A DNA stretch of 64,000 bases from Malachius bipustulatus (lineage: Eukaryota; Arthropoda; Insecta; Coleoptera; Melyridae). This document shows, piece after piece, positions 11,523 to 23,500 of this stretch. The DNA is taken from positions 27,744,162 through 27,808,161 of the forward strand of contig OU342637.1 in the NCBI GenBank assembly GCA_910589415.1, written 5' to 3'. The translations under genes were made by a program, and so were the position numbers. The notes under the pieces were generated by a model that saw only the letters and a list, made by a program, of their open reading frames with translations, was not told the DNA's origin and did no database searches. Each line of letters starts with the position of its first letter. Position 1 is the first letter of the stretch.

Positions 11523-12599
11523 GTAAGTATTTCAGTATTTTTATATAGCGATCGTCTTTTTTTATCTCTCTCGTCAATGGGATCTTGAGGAGTAGGTAAC
11601 GGAGAAACAGGATCGGTTAAATTAAAAAAAAAAAATTAAAAACAAATTAAAACAAAATTTTAGACATGCTCAGTTGTTGCTGCAATATCCTGAAAAACTG
11701 AGAAGTCGAGATTTTTATTTTTTTTAGAAGTTTCTGTAATGTGGGGCTCATGTTTGAGGCAGATAAATTGTTGCTGACATAGATGTCCATTTTGCTCTGT
11801 AAGATAGATGTAACAATAGGTTACAACCGTGATCTGTTTGATTATATTTGCCTGTTTATCGTTTGTTGCCATTTAAAATGGACGTAAAAACTCATTGGCG
11901 GCCTGGGCCACGAAGCAATAGTTCGCAATTTTTGGCCGGATCATTGGAATTTTTAAAGGGCAGTAGAAGTAACGCGACTTTTAGAATTTTTTTCAACGAA
12001 ATCTAACGTAATTCCGAGTTTTACAAGGATCCAAAATTTCGTTCACTAATCTTGAAAGCTACAGGAGCGTTTTTGAAGGGGCTCGCGGAGCAGATCTCAA
12101 AAGATCACGGCAAAACCGCACCAAACTCATTTTTGATAACTTAATTATAATTCTTTCTACATAAAGAATTGGATATTTAATAAAATTAACAGATCAATAA
12201 GTTAAATAGGCGGTTTATGATATAAAAATTCAAGAATTTCAATTAAATTATCAAAAATCAATTTGATTACTTGTAATTTCTGAGTATATATGTATTTATG
12301 TATTGGGTGGTGGTGAAGCTTGATGATAAACTGAGCCCTGAAAATTAATTATGATAAGCGATAGTGATCATGGTAGAGCTCTCTTTGTGAAACCTTTATT
12401 TAAAAACAATAATAGAAATAACATAAACAGATGTTTCCATGATGTAAAATTTTCATTCGTTCAATATTTACATTGTCAGTTGTATCGTTATTAATCAATA
12501 ATCATCAAGTCAGTAATGTTGCCACAGAAACTCTGACAATACATTTATTTTTCATTACATGCATCCACGAAATCAGTCAATAAGTTCGCATTGACCACA
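11523..12599. repeat. Tandem-duplicated Gr spacer, copy B
   Basis: Near-identical partner of 6610-7571 plus the 5' flank also seen before 5641 and 9040 (TCATCAAGTCAGTAATGTT and ACTCTGACAATACATTTATT). It lacks the P-like insertion and so defines that element's empty site. No gene was seen. The end is the likely promoter or 5' UTR of the next receptor exon. Confidence 0.85.
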
Positions 12600-12640
12600 A
12601 TGTTCCCTAAGGAAAAGAAAAGAAACCAAAAATAGTGTCG

Positions 12641-13570
12641 ATGGCTTCGGAAAAAGAAGCTTTGAAACCACTTACAAATGTTTTAACATTCTTGGCTCTT
12701 TACAAAGAAAAGCCAGAGATTTCGTTGGTTTGTAATAATAACTGGCACCTTATTGTTATTGTCACTTTCATATTAACAAATACTATATGGAGTTTGGCAG
12801 GAATATTTGTGTTTTTCCTAAAAGACAATGTGTTTGATGTTGTATGCTTTTTTAATGTAATTACCTTGCCGGTTTTTTGCGTGATTTGTATCATCTTTGT
12901 TACACTAGGCTCCTCATCGAAAAGAAATAACGTCGATCTTTTCTTTCATAACCTGGACCTCGTTGATGGTCAATTAATCAGCAACTGTCAGAATTATACC
13001 AGAACCCAAAAATTCCTCGTGATTGTACAGCTAATCACATATCACATCGCATTTTTACTCTTTATATGTTACAATTTATATTGCTATATTCATTTTTATG
13101 GACTGCATAGTACGTATTTTTTTCCACTTGAATTATTAAGATATATGATAGATATTTTCCGCATCCAAATATGTACTTATGTAGGAGCAATAAGAAGAAG
13201 AATGGCATCTTTTAACATGGAACTAAGAAAGACTTTCTATGAGATAAAAAATAACGAGTTTGTAAAACACAATATAAGAGATAAGAACAATTTTTTTAAC
13301 AAAACAGATACAGAAGGGAAAACGGGTGACAGCGAAAAATCTATGCAATCGTTTTTAAACACTTATGAAAACATTAATAACTGCATATCATTAATAAACG
13401 GTAATTTCGGCACACAAATTCTTGGCTGGTTCGTGGTGGAATTAGTGAGTCTACAAAAACCTCTATATTTATTTGTCATACTTCTTCATGGTGGATTCTC
13501 TCATTTATCTGGTGGAACGAAAGTCCTGTATTTACTCGCTTTGAACATATCAAGGATGTTCTTATTTTCG
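12641..13570 (+). CDS. Gustatory receptor, alternative first exon 5 (shortened start)
   Basis: A 310-codon Gr exon from ATG 12641 (MASEKEALKPLTN) to the phase-0 donor TTTTCG|GTAAGT at 13571. The ATG homologous to the sister copies lies at 12600. There an extra 5 bp in the AAAGAAAAGAAACC run shifts the frame into TAG at 12633, so the natural N-terminus is out of frame. Initiation at 12641 removes about 14 residues before the conserved KPLTN block and may still give a receptor. The rest matches the copies at 5641 and 10737 closely, with the six membrane segments and FGTQILGWFVVELVSL. Joined to 31451 it would give 413 aa. It could be a functional receptor with a shorter tail or an early pseudogene. 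Confidence 0.8.
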
Positions 13571-14739
13571 GTAAGTATTTCAGTAATTTGTCTATAGAGC
13601 TCGTCTTTTTTATCTCTCTCATCAATGAGATCTTGAGAAGTAGGTAACCGAGAAACAGGATCTTAAAACAAAATTTCAAACAATTTCAGTCGTTGCTGAA
13701 ATATCCTGAAAAAACTGAGAAATCGAGATTTTTTATTTTTTTTAAGTTTCTGTAATCTGGGGCTCATGTCTGAGGCAGATAAAATGCTGCTGATGATGTG
13801 GATGTCCATTTTGTTCTTGTAAGAACTCATCGACATGTCATATCAGCAAGTGTGATTTTCTACCTCTTGGCATAAGATCAATTCGTAGAATTACATTTGC
13901 TAATATGAAATGCCGATAAGCTCTTCTAACAAGAGCATAAACACAAGTTCATGACAAAATAACGCGTAAGTAAAAATGAAATAATCTGACAGTAGAAAAG
14001 CCGCAGCCATTTTAGACGAAAAAAAGGCAAACCCAACAGAAATTTTGGCAACAGAAATTTTTTGAGGAAGTTTTGTTCCCCCCTCCTTAGAGATGCTTAG
14101 TGTAAAGTTATCACAAATTACCCCAAGACCTTAAATTTATAAGGGGCTAGTTTGCTTTTTCTCATTAACTCGTTTGTTTTTGAGTTTTGGATGAAACACT
14201 TTTCAAAATTTGTGAGGAATTTTATTTTCTACATTTTATGTTTCCATAATTTTCTTGAAATTTGGTTGGTTATAAAAACTATTACGCATAATTAACGAAG
14301 AGATTAAAATGCAATTTTTGCATTTTTTGTTATTTTTTTTCGCCAAAATGTGCCATATGGGACAGTTGTTTCTTATAGAGGTTGCTTTTTAGAGTATAAT
14401 TTTATGAATAACGCTTTTAGTCCAGTAAAATTAGGATTTTATTATGCAATCAAAGAGGGCTAAACGGAGTTTTGTGTGGGTGTTGGGTGGTATCGAAGGT
14501 GAGTCTAAATCCAAAAATGCGACCTCCTACACCTTGTGGAAAAGCCGTCATTTTGGTTTGAGGGGAAGAATTATTTTTTTGAATTTTACGATGTTAGTTT
14601 CGAGTTACTTTTATGTTCAGCAATTTTTTTTTTTTCGTTATTGATGGCTTGAATGGATTATATATTTTTTTGTTGATAATAATAAATATTATTATAACAT
14701 TTTAGAGCTTTTTCAGAAAATTTTCAGTAAAAAGTTTGT
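13571..14739. other. Spacer, no gene seen
   Basis: The first 170 bp are a diverged copy of the spacer that follows the other Gr copies (TATCCTGAAAAAACTGAG). The rest is AT-rich with no recognised gene, RNA or transposon ends. Imperfect repeat-like text begins after about 14430 and becomes a clear tandem array from about 14740. Confidence 0.5.
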
Positions 14740-15780
14740 TTTTTCAGTTTATAAAGACCGCGACCGAAAACGTGGCTGGCCATTATTATGAATTTTGGAA
14801 CTTTTTGAGAAACATTGCAGCAAAAATTACATTTTTCAGTTTACTAAATCGTGGCCGAAAAAGAGGTTGGTCATTATTTTATAATTTCGGGCTTCTTCCA
14901 GCAAAATTTCTGTCAGAATTTTTTTTTCTTCAGTCGTGGCCCAAAGCGTGGCTGCACTTATTATGAACTTTTGGGACTTTTTTAACCAAAATTACAGCAG
15001 AAATTACATTTTTCAGTTTATTAAGTCGTGGCCGAAAGCGAGGTTAGCCATTGTTAAAATTTCGGGCTCCTTTCAGCAAGATTTCTGTCGGAATTTTTTT
15101 TTTCCAGTTTGTTAGGTCCGTGACCGAAAGCATGGCTGGCCATTATGGACTTTTGGACAAAATTATTACAGCAAAAATTACATTTTTCAGTTCATGAAGT
15201 AGTGGCCGAAAGAGAGGTAAATATTTTTTAATTTCGGACTTTTTCGGCAAGATTTCTGCCAGATTTTTTTTTCTTCAGTTTATTAAGTAGTGGCCGAAAG
15301 CGTGGCCGGCCAATATTATGTTTTCTTGGACTTTTTTGAGCAAAATTACAGCAAAAATTATATTTTTCAGTTTATTAAGTCGTGGCCGAAGGGCCAATAT
15401 GTTAAAATTTCGGGCTTCTTTCAGCAAGAGTTCTACCAGAATTTTTTTTCAGATTCTTAAGTCTGTAGCCGAAAGCGCGGCTGGCCATTATATGTTTTTT
15501 TTTTTACTTTTTTTGAGAAAATTGCAGCAAAAATATATTTTTCAGGTTGTTAAGTAAAGCGTGGCTAGCCATAATGAATTTTTTCGAGCCAAATTCAGCG
15601 AAAAGAATTTTTTCAGTTTAAGTTCGTGGCCGGCATTATGATAAAATTTCGCGCTTTTTCGAGCAGAATTTCCGCAAAAATGATTTTTAAAAATTTCTTA
15701 AGTCCATAGCTGAAAGCGTAGAATTTTTTTTCAAGAAAATTCCAGCAGAAATTATTTTTCGAAAGTGGAAGAAAGCTGGC
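14740..15780. repeat. Degenerate ~90-bp tandem repeat (minisatellite)
   Basis: About eleven or twelve units are marked by GTGGCCGAAAGCGTGGCTGG-like text near 14758, 14848, 14935, 15029, 15120, 15202, 15292, 15383, 15465, 15550 and 15630. Spacing is about 82-94 bp. Two alternating types can be seen: one with AATTACAGCAAAAATTACA, the other with TTTCGGGCTTCTTTCAGCAAG. The higher-order period is therefore about 180 bp. The array decays towards its right end. ORFs through it are by-products of the repeat. Confidence 0.8.
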
Positions 15781-16559
15781 TGTGGCGTTTCAATTACGAT
15801 TTTTTTTCACTTTACGATAACTTTATAGCAAGTCGAATATTTTTCATTAAAACCGTAAATAACGAAGTCCCTCTTTCTGACTGAAAGTGTGGTTGGTCGA
15901 AGCGTGGCTAACTTGACTTGGGTGGGATTCGAGTAGCAAATTAGCGCATCTGAGAAGGGAAAGGATTATATTTCCCTATATAACAATATTTTCAAATAAA
16001 CTGGACGCCTAACGCTAAAAAAGCGGGTTAAGTTGGGCGAAATGAAGGTCCTGCAGCAGAACCAGAGCAGCTATGGTCAGATTTGTTGTTAATTCGACAT
16101 CTAGGAAAGGTAAAGCGGTGAGTTATTATGCCCATGCGCTATTTCGTCGCAGCCCTATTTTGTCATGGACTGTTGTGTCATGCGCTGTTTAGTTACTGAG
16201 TCAAGACACTTAACAAAAGTGTTAAGTGTTAAGTGCCCCTATACTAAAAAAATGTACCATCTAAATTGATGGTAAAGTTCCATGACTAACCTATTTCTGA
16301 AAATTAATTATAATAAGTGATCAAATGGAAAAGCTTTCCTAATTTTAAATTTATTTTATAAAATAAATTTAATAAACTAAATGGGATATTGTCATTACTT
16401 CTCAAATGATAGGTACAACGTTATGACATTGATGAGTCAATAATAAATTAAATTGCTCTTATTTGCTATAAAAGACTATAGATACTCTGAATAATTATAT
16501 TTGTTTTTCCTTTATACAAGCAATAACAAAATCAATCAATAAGATTGCATGGTATCACT
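15781..16559. other. Spacer and upstream region of Gr exon 6
   Basis: No gene was seen. A TATA-like word (GCTATAAAAGAC, about 16467-16478) lies some 85 bp before the exon's ATG. It could serve an exon-specific promoter (inference). Confidence 0.45.
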
Positions 16560-17543
16560 ATGTCTTCAGCAAGACCTAAAATAAGCTCTAAAAATGGTTC
16601 CGAAAAAACAGCTTTAAAACATCTTACAAAGATATTAACGGTATTTGGTCTGTATAATGAAAAACCAGAGGGAACCAAAAGATGTTCATTTATTTACCAC
16701 AATTTCCACTCTATTGTCATTATTGCTTCCCTCTTAATAACATGCACTTGGGGTACGATAGGAAAATTTCTTTTTTTCCTAAATCAGAGAACAATCGACA
16801 GCTTTTACTTATTTGATGTAATTATGATGCCAACCGTTTGTGCGGTTTGTGTGGTAATAGTTACATTTGGTTCTTCATCAAAAGGAAACCATGTCCTTCT
16901 TTTCTTTCATAATCTGGATCTAATCGACGATAAAATAATGAAAAATTATCGGGAATACATAAAAAACAGAAAATTGCACTCGGTTGCACTACTAATTGTA
17001 TATCATATCGCGTATTTATCTTACTTATGCTTCGAAATATACTCTCATTTTAACCAAATCAAAGGTTTTGATTTATGGACGTACAAATTTTACCTACCAA
17101 TCATTTTGTACAGATATTTGCTCGATATGTTCCGCCTCCAAGTATGCAACTATGTAAGAGCTATAAGGACAAGAATTGTTTCCTTTAATAAGGAAATTAT
17201 CGACGTTTTTTATGAGATAAGAGTCACAGAAGTTGTTACAAATAATGCACAAAACATATCGTTACATTTCAAAAACCTCAAAGCTGAAAGGAACAAAAAT
17301 ATTTCAGGAATCTCGTTGCAGACTTTTATAGACACTTACGAACTCATCGACGATTGCATATCGTTAATAAATGATAATTTCGGGCGGCAAATTCTTGGCT
17401 GGTTCGTTGTGGAAATTTTGAGTCTTCTAGATCCTTTGAATTTCTCTATTGCATTTATTCAAGGTAGAGTGAGTTATTTAAATAATGGCGACCTTCTCAG
17501 GCGGATTCTCAGTGTACATATCACAAGAGTTGTATTTTTCTCG
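16560..17543 (+). CDS. Gustatory receptor, alternative first exon 6
   Basis: An intact 328-codon Gr N-terminal exon from ATG 16560 (MSSARPK) to the phase-0 donor TTCTCG|GTAAGT at 17544. The start block KHLTKILTVFGLYNEKPE is at about residues 20-37. Six hydrophobic segments follow, and FGRQILGWFVVEILSL is near residue 277. It shares the basic loop (NYVRAIRTRI) that precedes the variable intracellular segment in all the copies. With exon 31451 the product would be 431 aa. No breaks were seen. It is clearly related to, but well diverged from, the 5641/12641 group, so it is an older duplication. Confidence 0.85.
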
Positions 17544-17779
17544 GTAAGTGCTTAATCAAGTTTACTCGAAATGAATTTAACTTTTTTTTTATTATAATCA
17601 AAACGTGGCTCTGACCAGATACCGATTACCTAGAACCAGCTACCACTAGCTTACTAGCTACTACCGGCCACTATTAGCTACATAGAAAGTAAAATGATCT
17701 AGCAATCGTTTATATTCGATATGTTTTTATTCACACTCTGCTATCTTAATTTTATGCCAGCAGAGTCCATATTAGATAG

Positions 17780-18985
17780 AACGATCCATAGTAGAGAGGG
17801 TCTAACTTTCGAACCGCCTTGGACTCGAGAATTTTTTATTGATTTTTTTTTTCACAAAGTTGGACCCCCTCTTCATTTTGTTGGTATTTTCAAAAATTTA
17901 ATCGACGCCCTGGCGGAGAAATGTGCATGCGAAGACATCGGCAATGGGTTTTTTGCACATAACTCGCTTAATTCAACTCTGAGCATAGTAAATATAATAA
18001 ATAGCTCTCGCTGCTCCGCGGCTAGATTAATTGGTTTACATATCACGTCCGCGTGCAGGCCCTAATTGAGATAACGACATGGGGTAAGAAAATCTTGAAA
18101 GGGGACACTTAGCCCTAAAAAATGCCGGGTAGCGGAACCCGCTAACCCTAATCCTTCTCATTCTACAGGACCAAACGCGTTTGGTGACCCTGTGACCTTA
18201 ATAATGGTCCGATGGAGGTCTACTGGGGCTCAAATCAAAGATAAAAAAAATTCCCGTCTGATTACGAAAAATTTTTACCCCCACCCCCTACTTTCATGGC
18301 AAAAAAACAGTTTTAAGAAAAAAAGGGGGGAGGGAAATCGGTTTTTCTGCGGGCATCTTGCCAATATTGGCGGAATCGAAAAAAAAAACATTTTAAAGTA
18401 GGCATTCCAAAGTGTCATCTCCCATTGGTTGGGCCCGAGGCCCCAATATTAGCGAAAGTTATAGCAATTTGAATTTTAATTATGGTTTCCCCTCCCCCTC
18501 CCCCTCTAATCGAGATAGCGACTTCAAAATTTCAGGCATCATTGAGGACACTGCTGTCTGTCGATGAAAAAAAAATTAAGTCCCTAAGTCGATTTTTTCC
18601 ATGCAAAACACGCGAACACGGACGGCGGTGTATTCGCACCGCGGCGGAACCCTGAAGAAAGGGCCTTAAAATTGAAAATGCGATATCTCGAGAACCGTTT
18701 GACCGATTTGGACCAGTAAAAGTTCAAATTACGCGTCTTCGAGAGCTCTTCATTTTTCGACAGGGTATTTACTATGCTCAGAGTTGAATTAAGCCAGTTA
18801 TGTGCAAAAAACCCATTGCCGATGTCTTCGCATGCACATTTCTCCGCCAGGGCGTCGATTAAATTTTTGAAAATGCCACCAAAATGAAGAGGGGGTCCAA
18901 CTTTATGAAAAAAAAAATCAAAAAAAATTCTCGAGTCCACGGCGGATGGAGCCTTTTTTTGACAGACCCTCTCCACTACCATATT
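17780..18985. mobile_element. Transposon with ~210-bp inverted arms
   Basis: About 17785-17997 reappears inverted at about 18770-18980. The clearest shared text is GGACCCCCTCTTCAT, GACGCCCTGGCGGAGAAATG and GACATCGGCAATGGG. The outermost inverted words are GAGAGGGTCT and AGACCCTCTC. The word ATATTAGATAGA stands in the same orientation near both ends (17769-17780 and 18979-18990) and could be a target duplication. Between the arms is about 770 bp without a recognised transposase. The ORFs on both strands over the arms encode the same nonsense peptide and are not host genes. Confidence 0.75.
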
Positions 18986-18990
18986 AGATA

Positions 18991-19724
18991 GAGAAACTGA
19001 CATTGATTAAATCTCAAATACCTTATTTTTGAAGGCTCGGATTTGAAGGCTTGTATGTTTGGATCGTTTAGTGTTTGGACTTCTAGGACTTCTACGTTGC
19101 GTTTTGTTATTGGTTCTTTTATACACAGACATGAATCAAAAGGCGGAAGATTTGAGATGAATGAAACAAATGAATTTTAAAAAACCTACTTTATTCTACG
19201 TTACTTGAACTCCTTACAGGGGCAGGCTCGACCTGGAACTCCCGGGAATAGAGCCACAAGGAGAAAAACTCGCTCTCAATCCCAAATATGAAAAGAAGCA
19301 AAGGTTGATTCTAATGAAATCTAATGAATTCTCCTTCATACCGAGACGTTCGCGCTAATCATTTTAAACTGAAGCACTACCACTAAAATCTATGTCTTTA
19401 AGATAACTGTGGGGATGAGGTCTTGTTATTTTAAATGTTAAATATAATTGAGAATAGTCAAATGTAATTCAGAATGCATTAATTCTAATAGAGGCTATTA
19501 GTAATATCCAGTAGTACTCTAGTATTCTTATTTATCTTATTTATTTACATGACATTATTTATGTTCATTGTTATGATCGATTGTCACATAAACACTTATT
19601 ATTATTATTAATAATTTTCCTTATGTAAACGAATTAAGTTAATTGATGCTTACAGCATACAGCAGTATAGTAGGTACTAAGTCTGTAAGTATAGAACGAA
19701 TATCTAGAGAGTAATTGCGCCACA
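18991..19724. other. Spacer and upstream region of Gr exon 7
   Basis: No gene was recognised. The block around 19588-19650 (ACACTTATTATTATTATTAA through ATTGATGCTTACAG) resembles 24510-24575 upstream of exon 8. It is therefore likely part of a conserved exon-proximal promoter or 5' UTR. Confidence 0.5.
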
Positions 19725-20690
19725 ATGTATCCAGAAAACCAAAAACCGAAAATAAGTTCCTCTAGCTGCGAAAAAATAGCTTTGAAACCTCTTACAAAAA
19801 TTTTAACTTTCTTATCTTTGTATAAGGAAAACCAAGAATTACTCAAAGAACGCTCGTTTATTTCTGACAACTGGTACTTTCTTCTTGTAGTTTTCCTTCT
19901 ATTGGTATCGAGTGCATGGGGCACGATAGGAAAATTTTCTGTATTGCTGATCGACAGAAGGTTTGATAGCCTCTACTTATTTGATGTAATTATGCTGCCA
20001 ATTTTTTGCATAATTTGTATCATCCTAGTTACACTTGCTTCAGCATCGAAAAGAAACAACGTCTCTACTTTCTTTCATAATCTCGACTTTGTTGATCGTA
20101 AATTAATGAAAAATTATCAAGTATATATAAAAAGGAGAAAACTTAGAGTGGTTACACAACTAATTATCTATCATTTCCTAATTTTGTTTTACCTATGTTA
20201 CGATTTATATTGCCACAGCAATGGTGATGGTTATGGATTAAGGAGATATAAATTTTTCTTACCGATCACTTTTCTAAGATATTTGACCGATATCTTCCGC
20301 TTGCAAATGTACAATTACGTACAAGCAATACGTTCAAGGATTATGTCATTTAATGAACAAATGATCCAGACATTTCATGAAGCTAAAATCGTAGGAATCA
20401 AAACTTTATCTTCTGTTCGCAAAGCCGATGATATAAGAAGAAAGATGGTCGCAGATAAATCCTGGCAACCATTTATATGCACTTATGAACGTATCAATGA
20501 TTGCATATCCCTAATAAATGGCAATTTCGGTCCACAAATTCTTGGTTGCTACGTGGTTGATGTTTTGAGTTTAGTGGATCCTCTCAATTTATGCGTCGCT
20601 CACATTCAGGGTAGATTGAAGTCTTTAGTTGGTTTCACTTTCTTCAAACAACTATTTTTTTTAAATATATTTAGATTCTTTTTCTTCTCG
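19725..20690 (+). CDS. Gustatory receptor, alternative first exon 7
   Basis: A 322-codon intact Gr exon from ATG 19725 (MYPENQKPK). The start block KPLTKILTFLSLYKENQE is at about residues 22-39, with six hydrophobic segments after it. FGPQILGCYVVDVLSL sits near residue 269, followed by DPLNLCVAHIQGR, the loop before the sixth helix. The phase-0 donor is TTCTCG|GTAAGT at 20691. The closest relative is the exon at 24647 (shared CYVVDVLSL and C-terminal loop). Predicted full length with exon 31451 is 425 aa. No damage was seen. Confidence 0.85.
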
Positions 20691-20763
20691 GTAAGTATTC
20701 CTTTAATATTATTTATCAGTTTATGAATCACTTTCACTATTCAATCACTAGAATTACTATTCA

Positions 20764-23500
20764 TCTACTATAATAAAATAGAATAGAATAGAATAGAATA
20801 GAATAGAATAGAATAGAATTTATTTAGCACCAGGATGATACAAATAGTAGGTACAATAACAGTACAGTACCTTTGGCAAGTCAATTAAAAGTATACAAAA
20901 GGACTATGATTTACAACATTAACATACAAACACATATATTGAGTCATTATAACAGTCCTATACTACCTAAATTACACATAGCATACAGTCATTAAGAATA
21001 AAAAATATATCACGTGTACAAAACGTAAATAAATAATTAAACGTAAACAACAAATAAACGTAAAAAATCGACAAGCATACATACATTTACTAAGAACTTC
21101 AACATGAGGCATATCAGACCTGTGAAGTGACACAACAATATTCAAGTACAGTATCTTATTTTATCCATCTTTCAAGTAATCGTTCACACAATAGTAAGCC
21201 TTATCAATCAGAAACCTCTTTATTGCTGATTGAAAACTTCGACAGGCAAGCAACTTGAACTCATCAGGTAGTGCATTATAAAGTTTAATGTTTACTTTGT
21301 TCAATTCCGAAGTATTTGTTCTGGACCAGGGCACAAGCAACATGTTACGCCCTCTTGTACTATATTCATGCCGGTCAGCACCGGAACGTAAGGAAGGAAC
21401 CAACCTGTGTATATGCAGGCACGTTGCATACCTATATGTAAGATGCGGGCAACGTAAGTATTCTAAAGGACCTGAACCACTCTGTGCAGTGCTCACGTCC
21501 TCCTCTCCTTGCAAGGATTCTGATAGCCTTCTTCTGAATCCTGAATGCTCTCTGAGATTCACTGAATCTACCCCACAGCATAACGCCATAAGTCAGATGA
21601 GAGTGCACCAGAGAAAAGTAAGCCATCCTCAAGACGTCATCCTCAACTCTCTGCAGTGCTCACGTCCTCCTCTCCTTGCAAGGATTCTGATAGCCTTCTT
21701 CTGAATCCTGAATGCTCTCTGAGATTCACTGGATCTACCCCACAGCATAACGCCATAAGTCAGATGAGAGTGCATTAGAGAAAAGTAAGCCATCCTCAAG
21801 ACGTCATCCGAAACCAGATCAGCGAGTCTGCGTAGTGCATAGACTCCCCCGGATGCCCTTGCACAGACCTGATCTACATGCGAGGACCAGGTAAGCCTTT
21901 GATCTATTTTCATCCCCAGAAGAGAAACAGAACCCTGAGCCGGGGCACTCCTGTCCGTAGTCAAAGTAATTGTTTGCGTTTTGGAGACATTTAGTGATAA
22001 TCTATTACCACGAAAGCATGTCGCTGCCTGTTTCACTGCCTTGCTCATCATATATCTTGCATCGAGCACATTTCTGTGACTCGAGTAAAGAGTTGTATCA
22101 TCTGCAAACATGACCACAGATGCGTCCCTAACGCAATCTGGTAAATCGTTTATATATATATATATATATCAGAAACATGAGTGGACCCAGGACAGATCCT
22201 TGCGGCACTCCATGTCTCTGCAGCATAGTATCAGACGCCTGTCCATTTATCTCCACATACTGCTGTCTGTGAGTCATATATGAGAGAAGAAGTCTATGGC
22301 AAGAGCCCCTGATTCCATATCTATGAAGTTTCCGCAACAAGATGTCAGTTGAGAGACAATCGAAGGCCTTCGTGAGGTCACATAGGGTAACCTCAGTCCG
22401 ACATCCCATGTCAAAACCATTGACCACGTCATCCACAAGCTTCAAGACGGCATCGATCGTCGAACGCCCCTCCCTGAAACCAAATTGCCTACAATCCATC
22501 AAATTATGTTTGGCAAAAAAAGACTGAATTCTCTTTTTTATAATGGACTCGAACACCTTCGAAATGACGGGCGTGATAGCGATAGGGCGATATGCGCCAA
22601 CCTCAGACGCATTACCTTTCTTATTTATAGGGACAATCCTACTTATTTTTAGCGCGGCTGGGAAGATTCCCTCCGAAATGCATTTATTTAACAAATTTGA
22701 TAGTGGTTTGGATACGTGTCCGCATATACACCTCAACAGCTTCGAGTTCATATTATAACAGTCCAATGAGTTTTTATTTTTGAAATTCATTATTGTCTGA
22801 GTAACTTCATCCTGTGTCACTGGACTGAAAAAGAAAGATGAAGAAGACATATTCCTAGCTGGAGCATCTGAAAAACCCAGAAGACCAGCACCCCCGTCCT
22901 GCAGATCTGCCTCCGCCTGAATGCCCTGGAGAATCTTATCGGCTATACCGACGAAGTATGAATTGAAATCATTTGCCGTAATTGTGACATTCCTATCACC
23001 GCTGTGCTCCTTGGATGTTCTTTCACCGTTTATAAGTTTCCAACAGGTTTTCTGTTTATTTTTGGAACCAACAATAATATTATTATAGGCCGATCTCTTT
23101 GTTTCATTAACTAGTTTTAGATAGTATTTTCTATAGTTATTAAATATGTTCCAGTCCTCCGGGTTTTGCGAAACATTACATACAGTTTTCACTGCCTCGA
23201 GAGTATCCCTCGCGGACCTCAATTGTTGATTAAACCACACAATGCCGTCATTCTGAGCAACAGCAGTTGTTCGAATAACCATACATTCACTCATACACCC
23301 ACACAAAATCCCCAGAAACACATCTGCAGCAGTGTCAGCATCCATATCGCCCACAATCAGCTGACCCCAATCCAAGCCGGCTAACATATCCACCATTCTG
23401 GCCACACCACTCTGGGATACTATTTTTTTGTAACGTTTGATTTTTTTAATGGGAACTTTACAGTTCAAAACATAATAAATATTCAAAATATAATAAATTC
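20764..23500 (-). mobile_element. 5'-truncated non-LTR retrotransposon, opposite strand
   Basis: A LINE runs right to left. Its 3' end, on the left, carries a pentamer tail of about eight GAATA units (20774-20819, TTCTA on the element strand). The coding part enters at about 23486 in the linker between endonuclease and RT, so the 5' end is missing. It lies between Gr exons 7 and 8, inside the presumed long intron and antisense to it. It carries two kinds of damage, a dinucleotide expansion and an internal 168-bp duplication, described with the coding remnant. Confidence 0.88.
21161..23486 (-). pseudogene. LINE reverse transcriptase (broken)
   Basis: A - strand RT of the Jockey/CR1 type. In order: linker with a Trp-Phe-Asn-Gln motif; PIAITPVISKVFE; FGFREGRSTIDAV; LCDLTKAFDCLS (first catalytic Asp); HGVPQGSVLGPLMFLIYI; then, in another frame, MFADDTTLY (catalytic Asp pair) and the C-terminal region (LTYGVMLWG, QKKAIRILARRGG). 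Two breaks are visible. A TA dinucleotide run at 22150-22169 has expanded just before the catalytic FADD block, shifting frame into a stop at 22128. A 168-bp segment is tandemly repeated (about 21480-21647 and 21648-21815), ending one frame in CRELRMTS. No active protein is expected. Confidence 0.85.

Noticed and set aside
17721..19003. Two similar ORFs on opposite strands (FFHKVGPPLHF...)
   Set aside because: They are the two arms of an inverted repeat read from each strand; no domain, and the arms explain the similarity.
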